NCBI GenBank assembly: GCA_007449985.2
Contig: VIIQ02000045.1
Location: 1-64,000 of the forward strand
DNA from: Desmodesmus armatus
Lineage: Eukaryota; Chlorophyta; Chlorophyceae; Sphaeropleales; Scenedesmaceae
Reading direction: 5' to 3'
DNA length: 64,000 bases
Every line of letters starts with the position of its first letter. Within the stretch, counting starts at the first letter, position 1. The translations under genes and the position numbers were made by a program. Below the pieces are notes generated by a model. The model was given only the letters and a program-made list of their open reading frames with translations. It searched no databases and was not told the DNA's origin. Below are positions 22,296 to 33,271 of the stretch, piece by piece.

Positions 22296-22788
22296 GAACT
22301 AGTCAAGCGCCCACAAGCTGCCTCAAGCAACCAAGTGGGCTGGTGAACAAGATAATATACAAGTCCTTAGGTGTGAGCTAACAACACGACAGGCAGCACT
22401 GGCCTGCCACATCAGCGATAGCAGGCCTGCGTCCCGTCTATATGTGCGCTAGGAGAACCCCACAGATGGGGTCTCAAGGGGTCCCGGACCCCACGATGGG
22501 CCACCAAACCAGGTGCGCTAGTAGCTCCTGTGGGGCACACTAATCAAACAAAGCAAAATCCACCGAGAGCTAATCATCGTACCCACAGGCTGCCTCATGA
22601 TGCAACCAGATGGATCGGGACATGAAATAGAAGCCGCCAGCTCCAAAGGCACAAGTGAACACAGGGCTGTCACCAGATATGGCAGGTGCCTGAACCCTGC
22701 TGCATGCCTGTGGTTTAGTGAACATCGATGAGCGTCTAAAGGTCCAGTAAGAGCTAGTCAAGCACCCCCAGGCTGCCTCATGCAGCCA
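22296..22788. repeat. Three dispersed copies of a ~40-bp motif
   Basis: Copies at 22296-22333, 22567-22608 and 22751-22788 share a GA(A/G)CTA(G/A)TCA start and the core GGCTGCCTCA followed by GCA(A/G)CCA. Spacing is uneven (about 271 and 184 bases), so this is not a simple tandem array. Confidence 0.7.
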
Positions 22789-22865
22789 TGTGAGGGCGCC
22801 ACATCAAAAAGCGAATGATTCAACACTAGCTCAAACACAGGCAACAACCGTTGTTGTGCGACAAA

Positions 22866-23195
22866 CAACGGCCAGCAAATTTCTAGGTCTCTGAACAAGA
22901 CCTCGCCACCAATGCTGGCGCCCAGGCCAATCAGCTTGCCATTGTCTTGGGGCCGTTGTTTCTTGCACAACGGCTAGCAAATTTCTTGGTCTCTAAACAA
23001 GACCTTGCCACCAATGCTGACGCCCAGGCCCATCATCTTGCCAAAGTCCTGGGGCCAGCAGGTCACCTCAACATGCGCATACTCCTCGATCCACTGCAAC
23101 AGGGGCATCTGCCGTAGTGTTGCCTTCGGCACCCCTGGGGTATACCCTAGGGCAAAGGGGGAGGAGCTGCAAGCAAGTTCAGTAACACAGCACAC
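22866..23195 (-). pseudogene. Duplicated coding-like fragment of an unknown gene
   Basis: Two 89-base units, 22866-22954 and 22968-23056 (period 102), are about 85 percent alike by eye. On the minus strand both keep the same frame and similar protein: PQDFGKMMGLGVSIGGKVLF and PQDNGKLIGLGASIGGEVLF. The frame extends upstream to about 23195 through LLQWIEEYAHVEV. Substitutions that preserve residues suggest the duplicate was once translated. A TAG stop follows the first unit on the minus strand. It could be the last exon of a gene not otherwise recognised, or a relic. No family is known to me. Confidence 0.4.
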
Positions 23196-23482
23196 AGAGT
23201 GTATGTCAGCTTCCGAGCAAGATGGGGATGCCGCACATGCATAACTACAAATGCATGTCCCATGAGTCTCGTTGGCTCCATACCAGAGAGAGCCCGTGAC
23301 AGAGGTTCAGGTATGGTTCAGCAGTACCAGCACTATTTCATCGCGTCAAAGTGCACATTGGCTGCAGCCAGCTGTCATGCAGCGGGGGTTCGTAACTGCC
23401 AACATGCATGCTATGCGCAATTCAGATGGGAAGCCCTTGCAAGCCTTCGACAGTCGTCACAGGTGCCTGCACACATGCACTT

Positions 23483-26400
23483 TCAGCGCTTACCCTTGTC
23501 AGGAGCGTAGCGATCCGCAACCACCCGGATGAGTGTGTGCCTCTTGGCTCCTTTATTCTCTTTGCCATACAGTATCCTGCAGCTTGTGATGGCATTCCCT
23601 TCAGCTGTTGTTTTGAACATCTCCACCAAAGCACAATCTGCATCCTTGGTGCATTCGTTGAGGCACGCAGTGAGGGAGTCTGTGACATAAAGCCTGTCGT
23701 CGGATTCGATCTGGTGGGAGCTGCCTGAAGTTGGGTCAACATCCCACCAGAAAGTATATGAACCAGAGGCAAGGTGCTTGGCTTCTACATTTCCAGAGGC
23801 CTCATTGACGATGCTCTCTGTATTGACATTGGGGTCAGCGTCGATAGAGCGGAAGGCCTTGAACGCAAGCAGACTCCTGTGGCACACAAACAGCAGTCGC
23901 GTGACAGCAGCATACAGGACATAAGCATGACACTCCAGTGCGCTGCTGGGCAGTGTGCATACTATGGTACCCATGAAGAGAGGTGAAAACCATGGCAGGG
24001 GAGTGCCACACTGAGTTGGGTCTCATGGGTGTACATGAAAAAGAAGAGGAAGCAAAAAGTGTGCAATGGCTGCTGGTGGCACGATGTGCATGCGTCCACA
24101 ATCACCCCTCGATGTGCATTTGCTAACATAATGCTGGCAAGGCGGCACCATAGCCATAGAAGTACGTCAGTGCGAATTTGGCTCGAGCTCTCTCTGACCA
24201 GACAGCATGTACACGCAGTGTGTCTGTCGCACAAAAGCATGGTGCCTTACTTGGCTGTCCCTGATGCAGGTGCCTCAGAATCTGTCTGGAGCTTGAGCCT
24301 GCATTCCGCGTCCCCCGAGGAGTGGGCAGCCCAATTGACGTACTGGCACAAGGGGTGTGCCTTACACGCCGCGACGCACGCCTCCAGTGTACTTTCAGGC
24401 AGGATTATACTGGTCAGAATGGCGTCGCTGCTGCCGAGCTCCCATGCCGTGTTGCCCACGGGAGCAAACTCAAGCATGCAGTCGTAGATGGATTCTGCCT
24501 CGCGACGAGCCACCAAATCTGGCTTGAAGCTGGTGAAGCCGCTGCTGCTACCGGGGTAATTGTTGGGAACCTCCATCAAGAACCCAAGGAGGGGACCGGG
24601 GCAAGTTGTGCAGTTGGCTTCGTTGATAGGATTCTTTGGCCGCCCTGCAGACCCGTACGTGGCAAAATGCCAGGTGCAGTGGGTCCCCCACACTGGGTTA
24701 CGCAGCCATTCTCATCCTCGAGCAGACGTCCCCAACCTACAGTGGCAGCGCACATGACACAAGCAGTCACTGCTTCTCAGTGAGAGGATTGAGCACAAGA
24801 GCGGCTTATTGACGTCAATCAGGTCATGACCTGAATACACATGCGTGCACCGCTGCATGCTCTATGAGCTCATAGCTCGAGCACATGGGTATCCAAGCAC
24901 GGCATGTGTGCATCTGCATCTCCTGACCAGGACCGCCCTGCCTAGGCCCTGAGGGTATGCCCTACATCATCATCATCATCATCATCATCATTACACGTGT
25001 TTCCAGCCAGGTTCATCGCGCAGCATGCTGCTAGCAGCGAGACGACCTTGGTGCAAGACAAGCAATACACCACCAGGCGACCAGTGACCTAGGGCACTAG
25101 AAAGCCTGGGCCAGTTACGGCCCTCAAAGCCAACAGCACAAGAAAAGAACTAATATAGGTAGCATGTTGTACATATACTATACAAGCAACTCAGTTGGAC
25201 ATGACCCCTGGTCCAGTTGCAGACCATGCTGCCTGGAACGGCAGGGTCTCAGCGCGCTGCCGCATCCTGCTGCTGTAGCGTGTGGCATTGAGTGGTCCCC
25301 GGAAAGGCACCCCATTAGCGCGTGGGTGTGTCAGTCTGTAGAGCATGCTCCGCCAAGAACCGCGCAACGCACATGCATCCGTAAGGTCGTGCATGTTCGT
25401 TGGCTGCCCCAAGGCCTGCAGATCCCTCGTGACACATTTTTCCCAGCTCATAGGCGGTGCCCCCCGCGGTGCTGCACCAGCGTCGTGCATAAGTGAGAAG
25501 AGCACCTGTCGAGGATAACGCTCCTCCCCCATACGCAAGACGTGCCCCAGCCACCGCAGCCTGTGGGCTGTGAGGTGGCTGGCTAGGCTGACTGTGTCAC
25601 ACTGAGACCATAAATGTTGCCTGCTGTGCCGATCAGCGCGACGCACATTCAAAATATGCCGGAGGCAATCAGAGTGCACCACTTCCAACCGGTCAGCCTG
25701 CTTCTGAGTAATAGCCCAGGTCTCACTGCCAAACAGTAGCACAGGCAGCACATACGCACGGAAGCACTGCATCTTGAGCTTGACGCCCAAGCTACGGGCG
25801 CCCACACACGCTGCATCTCCGCAAAGCGGCCCCTGGTCTTGCTGATGCGAGCAGTGACCTCAGCCTCCCAGCTTGCAGAGGTATCGACCACACCCCCCAG
25901 ATACTTGAAAGAGGGCACATAGCGCGCCTCACCACCTGACAACTGCACACTCTCTAGTGGTTGACCATCATGACAAACAGCAATGAGCTCGGTCTTGGCC
26001 GCATTGACACACATGCCCATCCTGCTGCAGACAGAGTCGAATACCTTGAGCATAAGCTCCAACTCACACCTGTCACAGCTCATAAGCACTAGGTCATCAG
26101 CATACATGAGAGCAGCTATAGTCAGCATGGTGCTGGGCCCACCAGCCCTGGCATGCCAAGGCAGTACCTCTCCCTCAGCCCTGAAGGCCAGCCGCACACC
26201 ACAACCCTCAGGCATCTCTGCCAGCGACAGCCTGACAACACAATCAAAGAAGATGTTGAACAACAGAGGAGCAATCACACAGCCCTGACGCACACCACGG
26301 CCAATGTCAAACCAATCGCCATGCTCGCCGGCCAGCTTGACCGCAGCCTGTGTGCCTGTGTGCAGGTCAGCTAGCAGCTCGACAACCTTAGGCTCCACAC

Positions 26401-29400
26401 GATAAGTAGACAGCACACGCCACAGCGCATCTCGGGGGATGGAATCATAGGCCTTGCGCAGGTCAACAAAGGCTAGGTACAGCGGCTGCTTGTACCTGTG
26501 GCACTTATACATGATGGATCGCAGGGTGTAGGTGGCATCCGACAGACCCCTATTGCTCCGAAAAGCACACTGGCTCTCCAACAGCTGGCTATCCACCTGG
26601 ACGCTGACACGGTGCAGCAAAATCAAGGCATATACCTTACCAGGGATGCTCAACAAGCTAATGGGCCGGTGGTTGGTTGCTTCCCTGGCACTGCCTTTGC
26701 CCTTGAACAACGGCACTATCAGGGCACGCTTCCAATCAAGGGGAGCCTTGCCAGACACCCATACCGCCACAATCACACGATGCAGCCACTGAGCCATGAC
26801 CACGCCTGCCCTACACCCTCAAGTATTTTCACCCTACGTAGGTCTGGCTATGCACACTGCAGTAAACTGCCACTCTGCAGCAAGCCCCCATGGACTGGCC
26901 GACACGCATCGACTGCTGTGAAGCTAGGTAAGATGATATGTTCGGGTCAAGTGGATCTATCACAGCAACATGGTCCTCATCCTAGATGTGTGCATGCCGT
27001 CGAAGAGGCAGACGTGCACACACCCCACTGGCTGCGTAACAGCACCTATGAAACTTCAACTGGCCGTCACCATGCACCCGGGCCCAATCTTTGAATCGCA
27101 CCTGCTGCGCACTGGTCACAGTGTGTCGCAGATGAGGCACCTGTCCTGCTTGTGAAGGTATGTGCTGGGCAGGCATCGCACTCCTGGCTTGACTCTGAGG
27201 CCAAGCGCAGGTGGTCGTTGTAAGTGCCTGTAGCATGGCAACGTCAATGACAAGAAGGCAGGCAGGTTTTGAGAAGCCGCAAAGCAGCTACGCTCAGCAG
27301 AAAGCCCCACTACTTTACGGTATGAAAAGCTGGGGCAGAGCTGGATTGAGATCAAGATGACACCCAAATTGGAGGGTGGGGACATCAGGAATGAGTGATG
27401 TAGGTAAAGTTGCCAAGTAGGGAGAAGTGACGCACCCAGAGGGCATGGTATCACAAGGTCCTTGTATTTGCCCCACCCTGGTGCGGGCCTGCAATCATCA
27501 GCCGATGCCTGCTGTATGGGAATGAATGCAGTGCTTGTTCCTTGTGGGCACTGCTTGCAGGGCTCCTGGTTTCCAGCAGGGTTGTAGAACCCGACCTGAC
27601 ACCTGAGAAATAATGTGTGAGACGGAATTGGTTGCCGGGAATGTCAGTACAGTCGAGTGGGTCCAACTTGAGACTTGCAAGTTAATGTGACAGTGATATC
27701 AGAAGTAGGCACCCCCCTTTCAAGGCGACCCTGCGATCGCTGATCGCGACCTCATCACACGCAGACATTTGCATGCTGGCCCTAAGGGTCAGCTGTTATG
27801 TGTACTCGTAGCTGTAAAGATGTCTACTGGACGGAATGCAATCGTGCATGCAGCAGTAGTTGTGCCATCAGGGCCGACGCTGTAGCGCATAAGCTTGCCT
27901 GTTTGCCGTGCGGCTGTCGTAGCCGTAACCAGCTTTTGTCACACTGCGAACGCAGCAAACAAGGCATTTTAGTTGCTTGATCAACGGAGTCAAACTCGAG
28001 AGTGTTGCGCTTCTGTAGCCGTCCGCGGTGTCAACTGCTGGTAGCGTTGCGTGATCCTTTACAAATTCCACTGCCCCAGTACCGCTGTCACTGTGAGGCA
28101 CGCTCAAAAACACATACGCATGGCTTTGGGAGCGTGCGTGCTGCTTCAGCTGGCGCTGGGTGGAAAAGTCGCTGCATACGGTCGCGCGAGCGCAATGCAC
28201 GCATGCAGCTTTGGCAGACTCACCATGACAGGGGGCCGGTGAAGCCACCATTGTCGGCCATGTTTGCGGCGCTTATGAGGAAGTCCGCGCCTGCTTGCAT
28301 GCCCAGCTGGCAGTCACGGCAGGAGTAAGCATCGGTGAGGTAGGTGTCGCTGGCTGCCCCGTAGTTGTCTGCAGTGCAGTTGATAGCCCAGTACTTCCTC
28401 TGGATGGGGTTGAAGTATGCGCCTTGGCCTGCCTTGATGTCTGGGTTGAGTGACGCAGATGCAGCAGGGCAAAGAGAAAAGCAGGTTGGTGCAGGACACA
28501 AGTGCCAGTGGCTGAGCTGAGATATGTGCGGGCTTTGATGGCTGCAGGTTTGAGACATGTGTGCTGCTGTCTCGTTGCGATCACAACAGCAGCGATTGGG
28601 CGCACACGGCTGCGCAAGTCTGTTCTGAGACGTGTTGCAAAGCTGTGCTGCGTGGTCTTGACAATGCGTTTTCGATGCAACATGTTGCACATATTGCTTC
28701 TGCATGCGAATGCGCCGATTGCAAGCACAACAGGTTTTGCAAGTAGACTGAATATCAAGCATCGGCAAGACTCACAGCATGAGGCCATGCTCGTGCTGAC
28801 GTCTTCCTTGTGAAGGTTGCCGTCGTTGCCGTGCCACTCGACGACGTCGTTGACCTTCGAGGAAATCCCTTGACCGCACTGGTCGCATTCCTCTGCTGCG
28901 AGAGCAGGCAGCCACTCTCCTCGGAATTCGCCATCCCCACACTTGACCAGTACATCGTCATGTGACTTAAAGCCGGGTTGAACCACTGCAGTTGATCATA
29001 TGGCGCAATGGGCACAACAGTATACGAGCACAACAGCTTGAGAGCATACTTGGTGGAAGCGCGCTTCAACTAATGTCTGGCACTGACATGCCAAAGTTCC
29101 GTGGCAGACTTTGGCTGGCACATGTGTAGATTGACAAGTACACCCACAGGAGTTACAGCTGCGTGGTGCAGGCCTTGTCTCAACCTCAGCGCTGCTGCAT
29201 CCGGCTCAAGAAACTCAATCTGCTAGCAGACCAGCGCTGGTCTGCGCGCCACTTCAACCCAAGTGGAGCCTCAGATGCACACCCACTCAGGCACTCGTGT
29301 TCCTCAAGTGTCCATCCCAACATGTAAAGCAAACCGTGACACAGTCAGTGGCCCCTGAGTGCACAGTAGCATGTTGGTTTTGACGGCCAGCACTTACCGC

Positions 29401-32400
29401 AGAAGCTTGCTGACGACATTCCGCTGCCCAGCGTGGTAGAGCCCCAGGGCATGCATTCACGGTGGTGCCGTCCAGCACGTCAGGCTCGGCTGGGTTAAAG
29501 ACTGCTGTCGGCGTTCCGCCGGGGCACCAGAAACCGTACGGGCATCTGCATACCATGCAGATCCATGCATGTGTCTTGCGCCGGCACACGTGAGGGGTGA
29601 TATGTATGAGCAAGCTGGTCGCCTGACAATCCCTTCTCCTGCTTGGCCACCAATGCAATGACAAGTTGCACCCTGCCTGCATGCTGAAGCGGTTGCACCC
29701 TGCCGCACATTCAACCACACCTGTTATGTGAAAGCCATCAGCATGTGTCTTGCGTGTAACACGCTCAAAATGCTGCAGGGGCTGGGCAGTCACCACTCTG
29801 CAACCCACGATTTGTTAAAAGCCGCCTGTGCAATACTCACTTTGCTGTCTGTTTGATGATGAGCGTCTCGTCGGCGCCTTCAATCACAGCAGCATAGTAG
29901 GTGGGTGCCAGGTGCTTACAGTCTGCCTCGGAAGTGGAAGCCAGGTGGTCTGTAGTCACGCCTGGAGCGCAGGGTGTGCACTTGGCGGCTGGCTCCAAGC
30001 CGGACTTCCACTCGCCAAATGGACATGGCACCGGTTGGCCGTTGGAGAACAGGTAGTAACCTGGCTTCACCTCTGCAGGGGGGGAGTGGGAGAGGCGCGG
30101 GGGGGGGGGGGGTGGGTTACGGGAGGGGGGTGAGGAGGGAGGGAGGGGGGGAGGAGTTAAGAGCGGGGTTTTTGGGGGGGGGGGTAGGCTGTGGTGGAGG
30201 ACAAGGCACTGGCTGTCCATTAGAGAACAGGTAGCTACTATAGTACCCTTCCTTCACCTCTGCAGGCGACAAGCCGCCCAGTAGTGTAACTGCCAATTGC
30301 TAGTGACAAGATACAATGTAAGGAGTGCTGACGCAGCATGCTTGTACATGCAGTCACATGTGAAAGCTCATCAGAAGAGCTTCCTGGCATTGCGTTGTAG
30401 ATATAAGATGGTCCTTTTGTCAGGGAAGTGGCTGCCATGGATACCGGCACGGGCCAGTAAGCTGGTTCTGTATGCAGGAGTGACCTTGTCTGGCAGACCG
30501 TCTTGGAATGTATTGCGTCACTTGATGGAGTGCTGCAGTCCTTATGGGTACGACCACACCGGCTGCAATGGGGCTACTGCATGAACCTTCGGTTCGTGAC
30601 CAGTTCATGGAACATGCTGATGCACGCATACTATGCACGCACACTAGTATTATGCACGATGTCAAATGATGTGGGATGATGTCAAAAGTGCATGTGTCAT
30701 CTTGACAGCAGCAAAGACTTACTGCAAGCGTCCCTACGGCTCTGCTTGGTGAGCCTGTTAGTGGTATAACCTGCAGCACACAAATTGGCGCGGCGCAACA
30801 GCAGAAACAGGCGTCACCTGCTGCAGGGAGTGTGGTTCATCATGACACTGCTTGGCACGTAGTGGCATTGCAATAAGCAATCATCCTCGACAGTATCGCT
30901 AGCAAGAAGCAATAATGTCACTCCGACTCAGATCAGCTTGTAATGTCACTCCTGGTACCCAATGACACAGGGCGGCATGAGCATTGTGCTGTGCTATGAC
31001 AGCACCATACACAAGATGCGCATACCTGCAGCGCAGGGCACGCATGCCCTCTGCTTACGCCATCCAGGGCCATAGGTGTCTTCGCCACACTCCTCAGCAC
31101 TTGGTTCTGGATTGGCGTCAGTTGGCGCCACGTAGTAGTGGCCAGGGCGATTGACTGCAGCCAAAAAGAAACCAGCGGCAAAAGTTGTGTGAGTGAACAT
31201 GCAGAATGGCATACTGTGTCAGACATGCAGCACATGTGCAGCACAGGTGCAGCACAGCTAGCTAGCTAGCCATGGGGGCATGGCAGGCTGAGTGGTGTGC
31301 CACAGTGTGGCTCTGAATGCACAACGTGTACAACCTGACCAGCAAAGGTCAGGCGGCTGGCCTCAAGTATTTGTTTTTGCATAGCCTGCCACTTCTGCTG
31401 CTGCCAACGTCTGCAGACAGCATGCTGCGCAGCCATGCGCCTGCCAGGCTTGAGAGTCGGTAGCATACAAAGTCCAGGGCATCAGAAGCACTTACCGCAT
31501 GCGTATTTGTTGATGGAGCGCTGCCCAATGGTTGTCATCTTCAAGTCATTCACCGGGCCGGTGGAATCAGGGCATGCGACCTTCACAGGCTTCTGGTCGT
31601 CTTCTGGCCCAGTGTATGTCCCGCCCAAACAGTAGCTCCCCTAAGGTCATGCGCAACATAACAAACAGAACGTGATGATGGCAGGCGTGAGTGAAAAAGT
31701 TTTCTTGGACGCAATGCTGCCCTTGCAGCAATGGTTCAGAGCCGCAATTCGTGGCCCACAGTGTGAGCAGTGCGCTGCAGCAAAGGATCACCGACTGAGT
31801 GCGTCACCTTTCAAAGAATGGTTCTGCCAAAGTGCCCTGTCAGTGATGAGCGGGGCTGCCTTGTTCCCCCTTGAAACCTCATTCCACTCTTCCCTTGACT
31901 CTCCACAGTCAGGTAGGCTTATCACAAGAATGCGTGTGGCGGCTGCGTGTGGCTGCTGACCTTTGGGCAGTCCTCACACTTGACGTTCGTAGCATTCCAC
32001 TCCCCATCAGCGTCGATTTTCTCCAAGTAGTAGCCCTCTTCGCAACCACAGGTGCCGTTAACACTGTTGACCACAAGAGTATCGATGCAAAGGGCACATC
32101 TGTATGTGGTGCCAGATCCCGTTGTCGACTGCCCCTGGCAGGCTTCTGGGTTACAGCCCAGGACGGGGCAGGATGAGGTCTGTAGCAGGGTGCGCGCTGG
32201 CACTGCCTGCTCAGGTGCCGCACCTGTGCCTGCATGCAGGGTGAGTGTGGGTGGGTGACCACAAAGGGCGCAAACATGTGATCAGTCCAAAGCTAGTCGA
32301 CAACAAGCACTAGACACACCAGCCAAACTGCTGAAGTTGCGTGCTGAGCTTCAACTGCTGCTGTGCTGGTTGCGGCGCAATTCTGTCAGCTGGGCAAGAA

Positions 32401-33271
32401 TGGTCCAAAAGACCCATCAGAATGATTTCAGCAATCTGTTTCAGCGGCTTCAGCAGGTGACCTGCAGTATCTTGTGCCCAGAACATTGTCATGCAGTTCA
32501 GCGGTATGCCAGCCACGGTGCGCTTTCATCTTGGGGGGCAATGCAGCTTGAGCTTTTTGTGAAGGCTGAATGGACCAACAGCCCCACTTGGTGTCGTCAT
32601 TTGCAGTGCAGCTTTCCACTTACCTTCGCATGCATGCGTGGCGGGGTTGAACTCATAGCCATCACTGCACTTGCAGTCGGCAGTCATGTGCCTCTGCTCG
32701 CAGGGCCTGTCGCAGGAGCTGCCAGGCGAGGGATTCAGGCAGCAGTCATCCCAGCGTTTGGCGTATGTACTCTGCACGTGCGTGATAGAAAAGTATGTTT
32801 TACAGAACAGTGGTAATATATTGTATGGTGAGCTCCCTCAGGCGCTGGCAGTAACTTTACTTCCCATCCGACAGGGATCTTCGCAGTCCGTCGATGGCTG
32901 TCTGTGTTACAGCAATACCGCTTCCGACGCGGAAAGTGCGTGATTCCGCAAAACTTTGATCACTCGTATTACGTTCCGTCATCAAACACTCACCTCCCAC
33001 TCGGGTGGGGTCACCTCCAGGTGCGAATACAGATTGCTCCTGAGGTGAAAAGTGGCAGACGTGCACCTGCAGGCGAGGATCAAGAGTCTGAGCACTTACA
33101 GTGATAGATTATTCCATATAGCGCACCGGAGGCTGCAGATTTGCTGCTGATCACCTGCCCAACTGCAGCAGGGAGGTCCAGCAGACACCTGGCCGAGCCG
33201 CTGACAGCTTGACACAGATACAAAAGAACCAGAACAGCTACCAAAGCATTCAATCGTGGTCTGAAAGCCAT
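23483..33271 (-). CDS. Secreted cysteine-rich protein with GCC2/GCC3 (ephrin-receptor-like) repeats and PAN/Apple-like ends
   Basis: Start at 33271; residues 1-26 form a signal peptide (hydrophobic VAVLVLLYLCQAVSG). Exons with clear borders: 33271-33100, 32771-32624, 32196-31961, 31640-31496, 31154-31026, 30072-29841, 29545-29398, 28985-28776, 28440-28224, 27602 to about 27470, 24736-24251, 23876-23483. Two more lie near 33065-32990 and 32925-32868. Repeats such as CQVGFYNPAG with CKQCPQGTST match the GCC2/GCC3 pattern, CxxGxY then CxxCPxG. The last two exons have spaced cysteines (ACVAACKAHPLC and ACLNECTKDADC) as in PAN/Apple domains. No membrane helix is seen after the signal peptide. A cell-wall or matrix role is inferred. 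Exons ending at 29398 and 24251 each need one added base to stay in frame. A LINE lies in the intron between about 27470 and 24737. Confidence 0.75.
24964..24991. repeat. (CAT)n microsatellite, LINE tail
   Basis: About nine CAT units on the plus strand, equal to an (ATG)n tail at the 3' end of the minus-strand LINE. Its first bases overlap the target-site duplication. Confidence 0.9.
24967..26806 (-). mobile_element. 5'-truncated non-LTR retrotransposon (LINE)
   Basis: The minus strand encodes reverse transcriptase and ends in a trinucleotide tail. TGCCCTACA occurs at both edges (24958-24966 and 26807-26815), a 9-base target-site duplication. The uninterrupted target would then read GGGTA-TGCCCTACA-CCCTC. 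The 1840-base element begins inside the polymerase frame, so the endonuclease end was lost by incomplete reverse transcription, which is typical of LINE insertions. It has the same orientation as the host gene. Confidence 0.85.
25191..26806 (-). pseudogene. LINE reverse transcriptase, truncated and frame-shifted
   Basis: The first frame (26803-25649) holds reverse transcriptase motifs: NHRPISLLS, FVDLRKAYDSIPR, GVRQGCVIAPLLFN, and catalytic YADD in ALMYADDLVLMS. The frame changes near 25790-25805 and continues to 25191 with a C-terminal region typical of algal LINE proteins (LPVLLFGSETWAI, RHILNVRRADRHSRQ, RWLGHVLRM). One added base in the GGG run near 25795 would join the two. The N-terminal endonuclease is absent. 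The protein would nick target DNA and copy its RNA there; this copy cannot move on its own. Confidence 0.85.
30073..30259 (-). repeat. Partial exon duplication with intervening G-rich low-complexity DNA
   Basis: 30201-30259 repeats the 5' edge of the exon 29841-30072, including the acceptor CTGCAG/AGGTGAAG; both encode EVK-GYY...YLFSNGQPVPCP with small changes. Between them (30073-30200) lie long G runs. The copy has no matching donor, so it is a decoy acceptor or a relic. Confidence 0.75.

Larger units (their letters stand above)
17216..22865. other. Intergenic region, mostly C/A-rich on the plus strand, no recognised gene
   Basis: From about 17640 to 22390 the plus strand is rich in C and A and poor in G, the mirror image of the region before it. 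Open frames are short and look like by-products of composition. It holds two local duplications (17943-18365 and the family at 22296-22788). It may include a long minus-strand transcribed, non-coding region, since the complement is G/T-rich. Confidence 0.4.
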
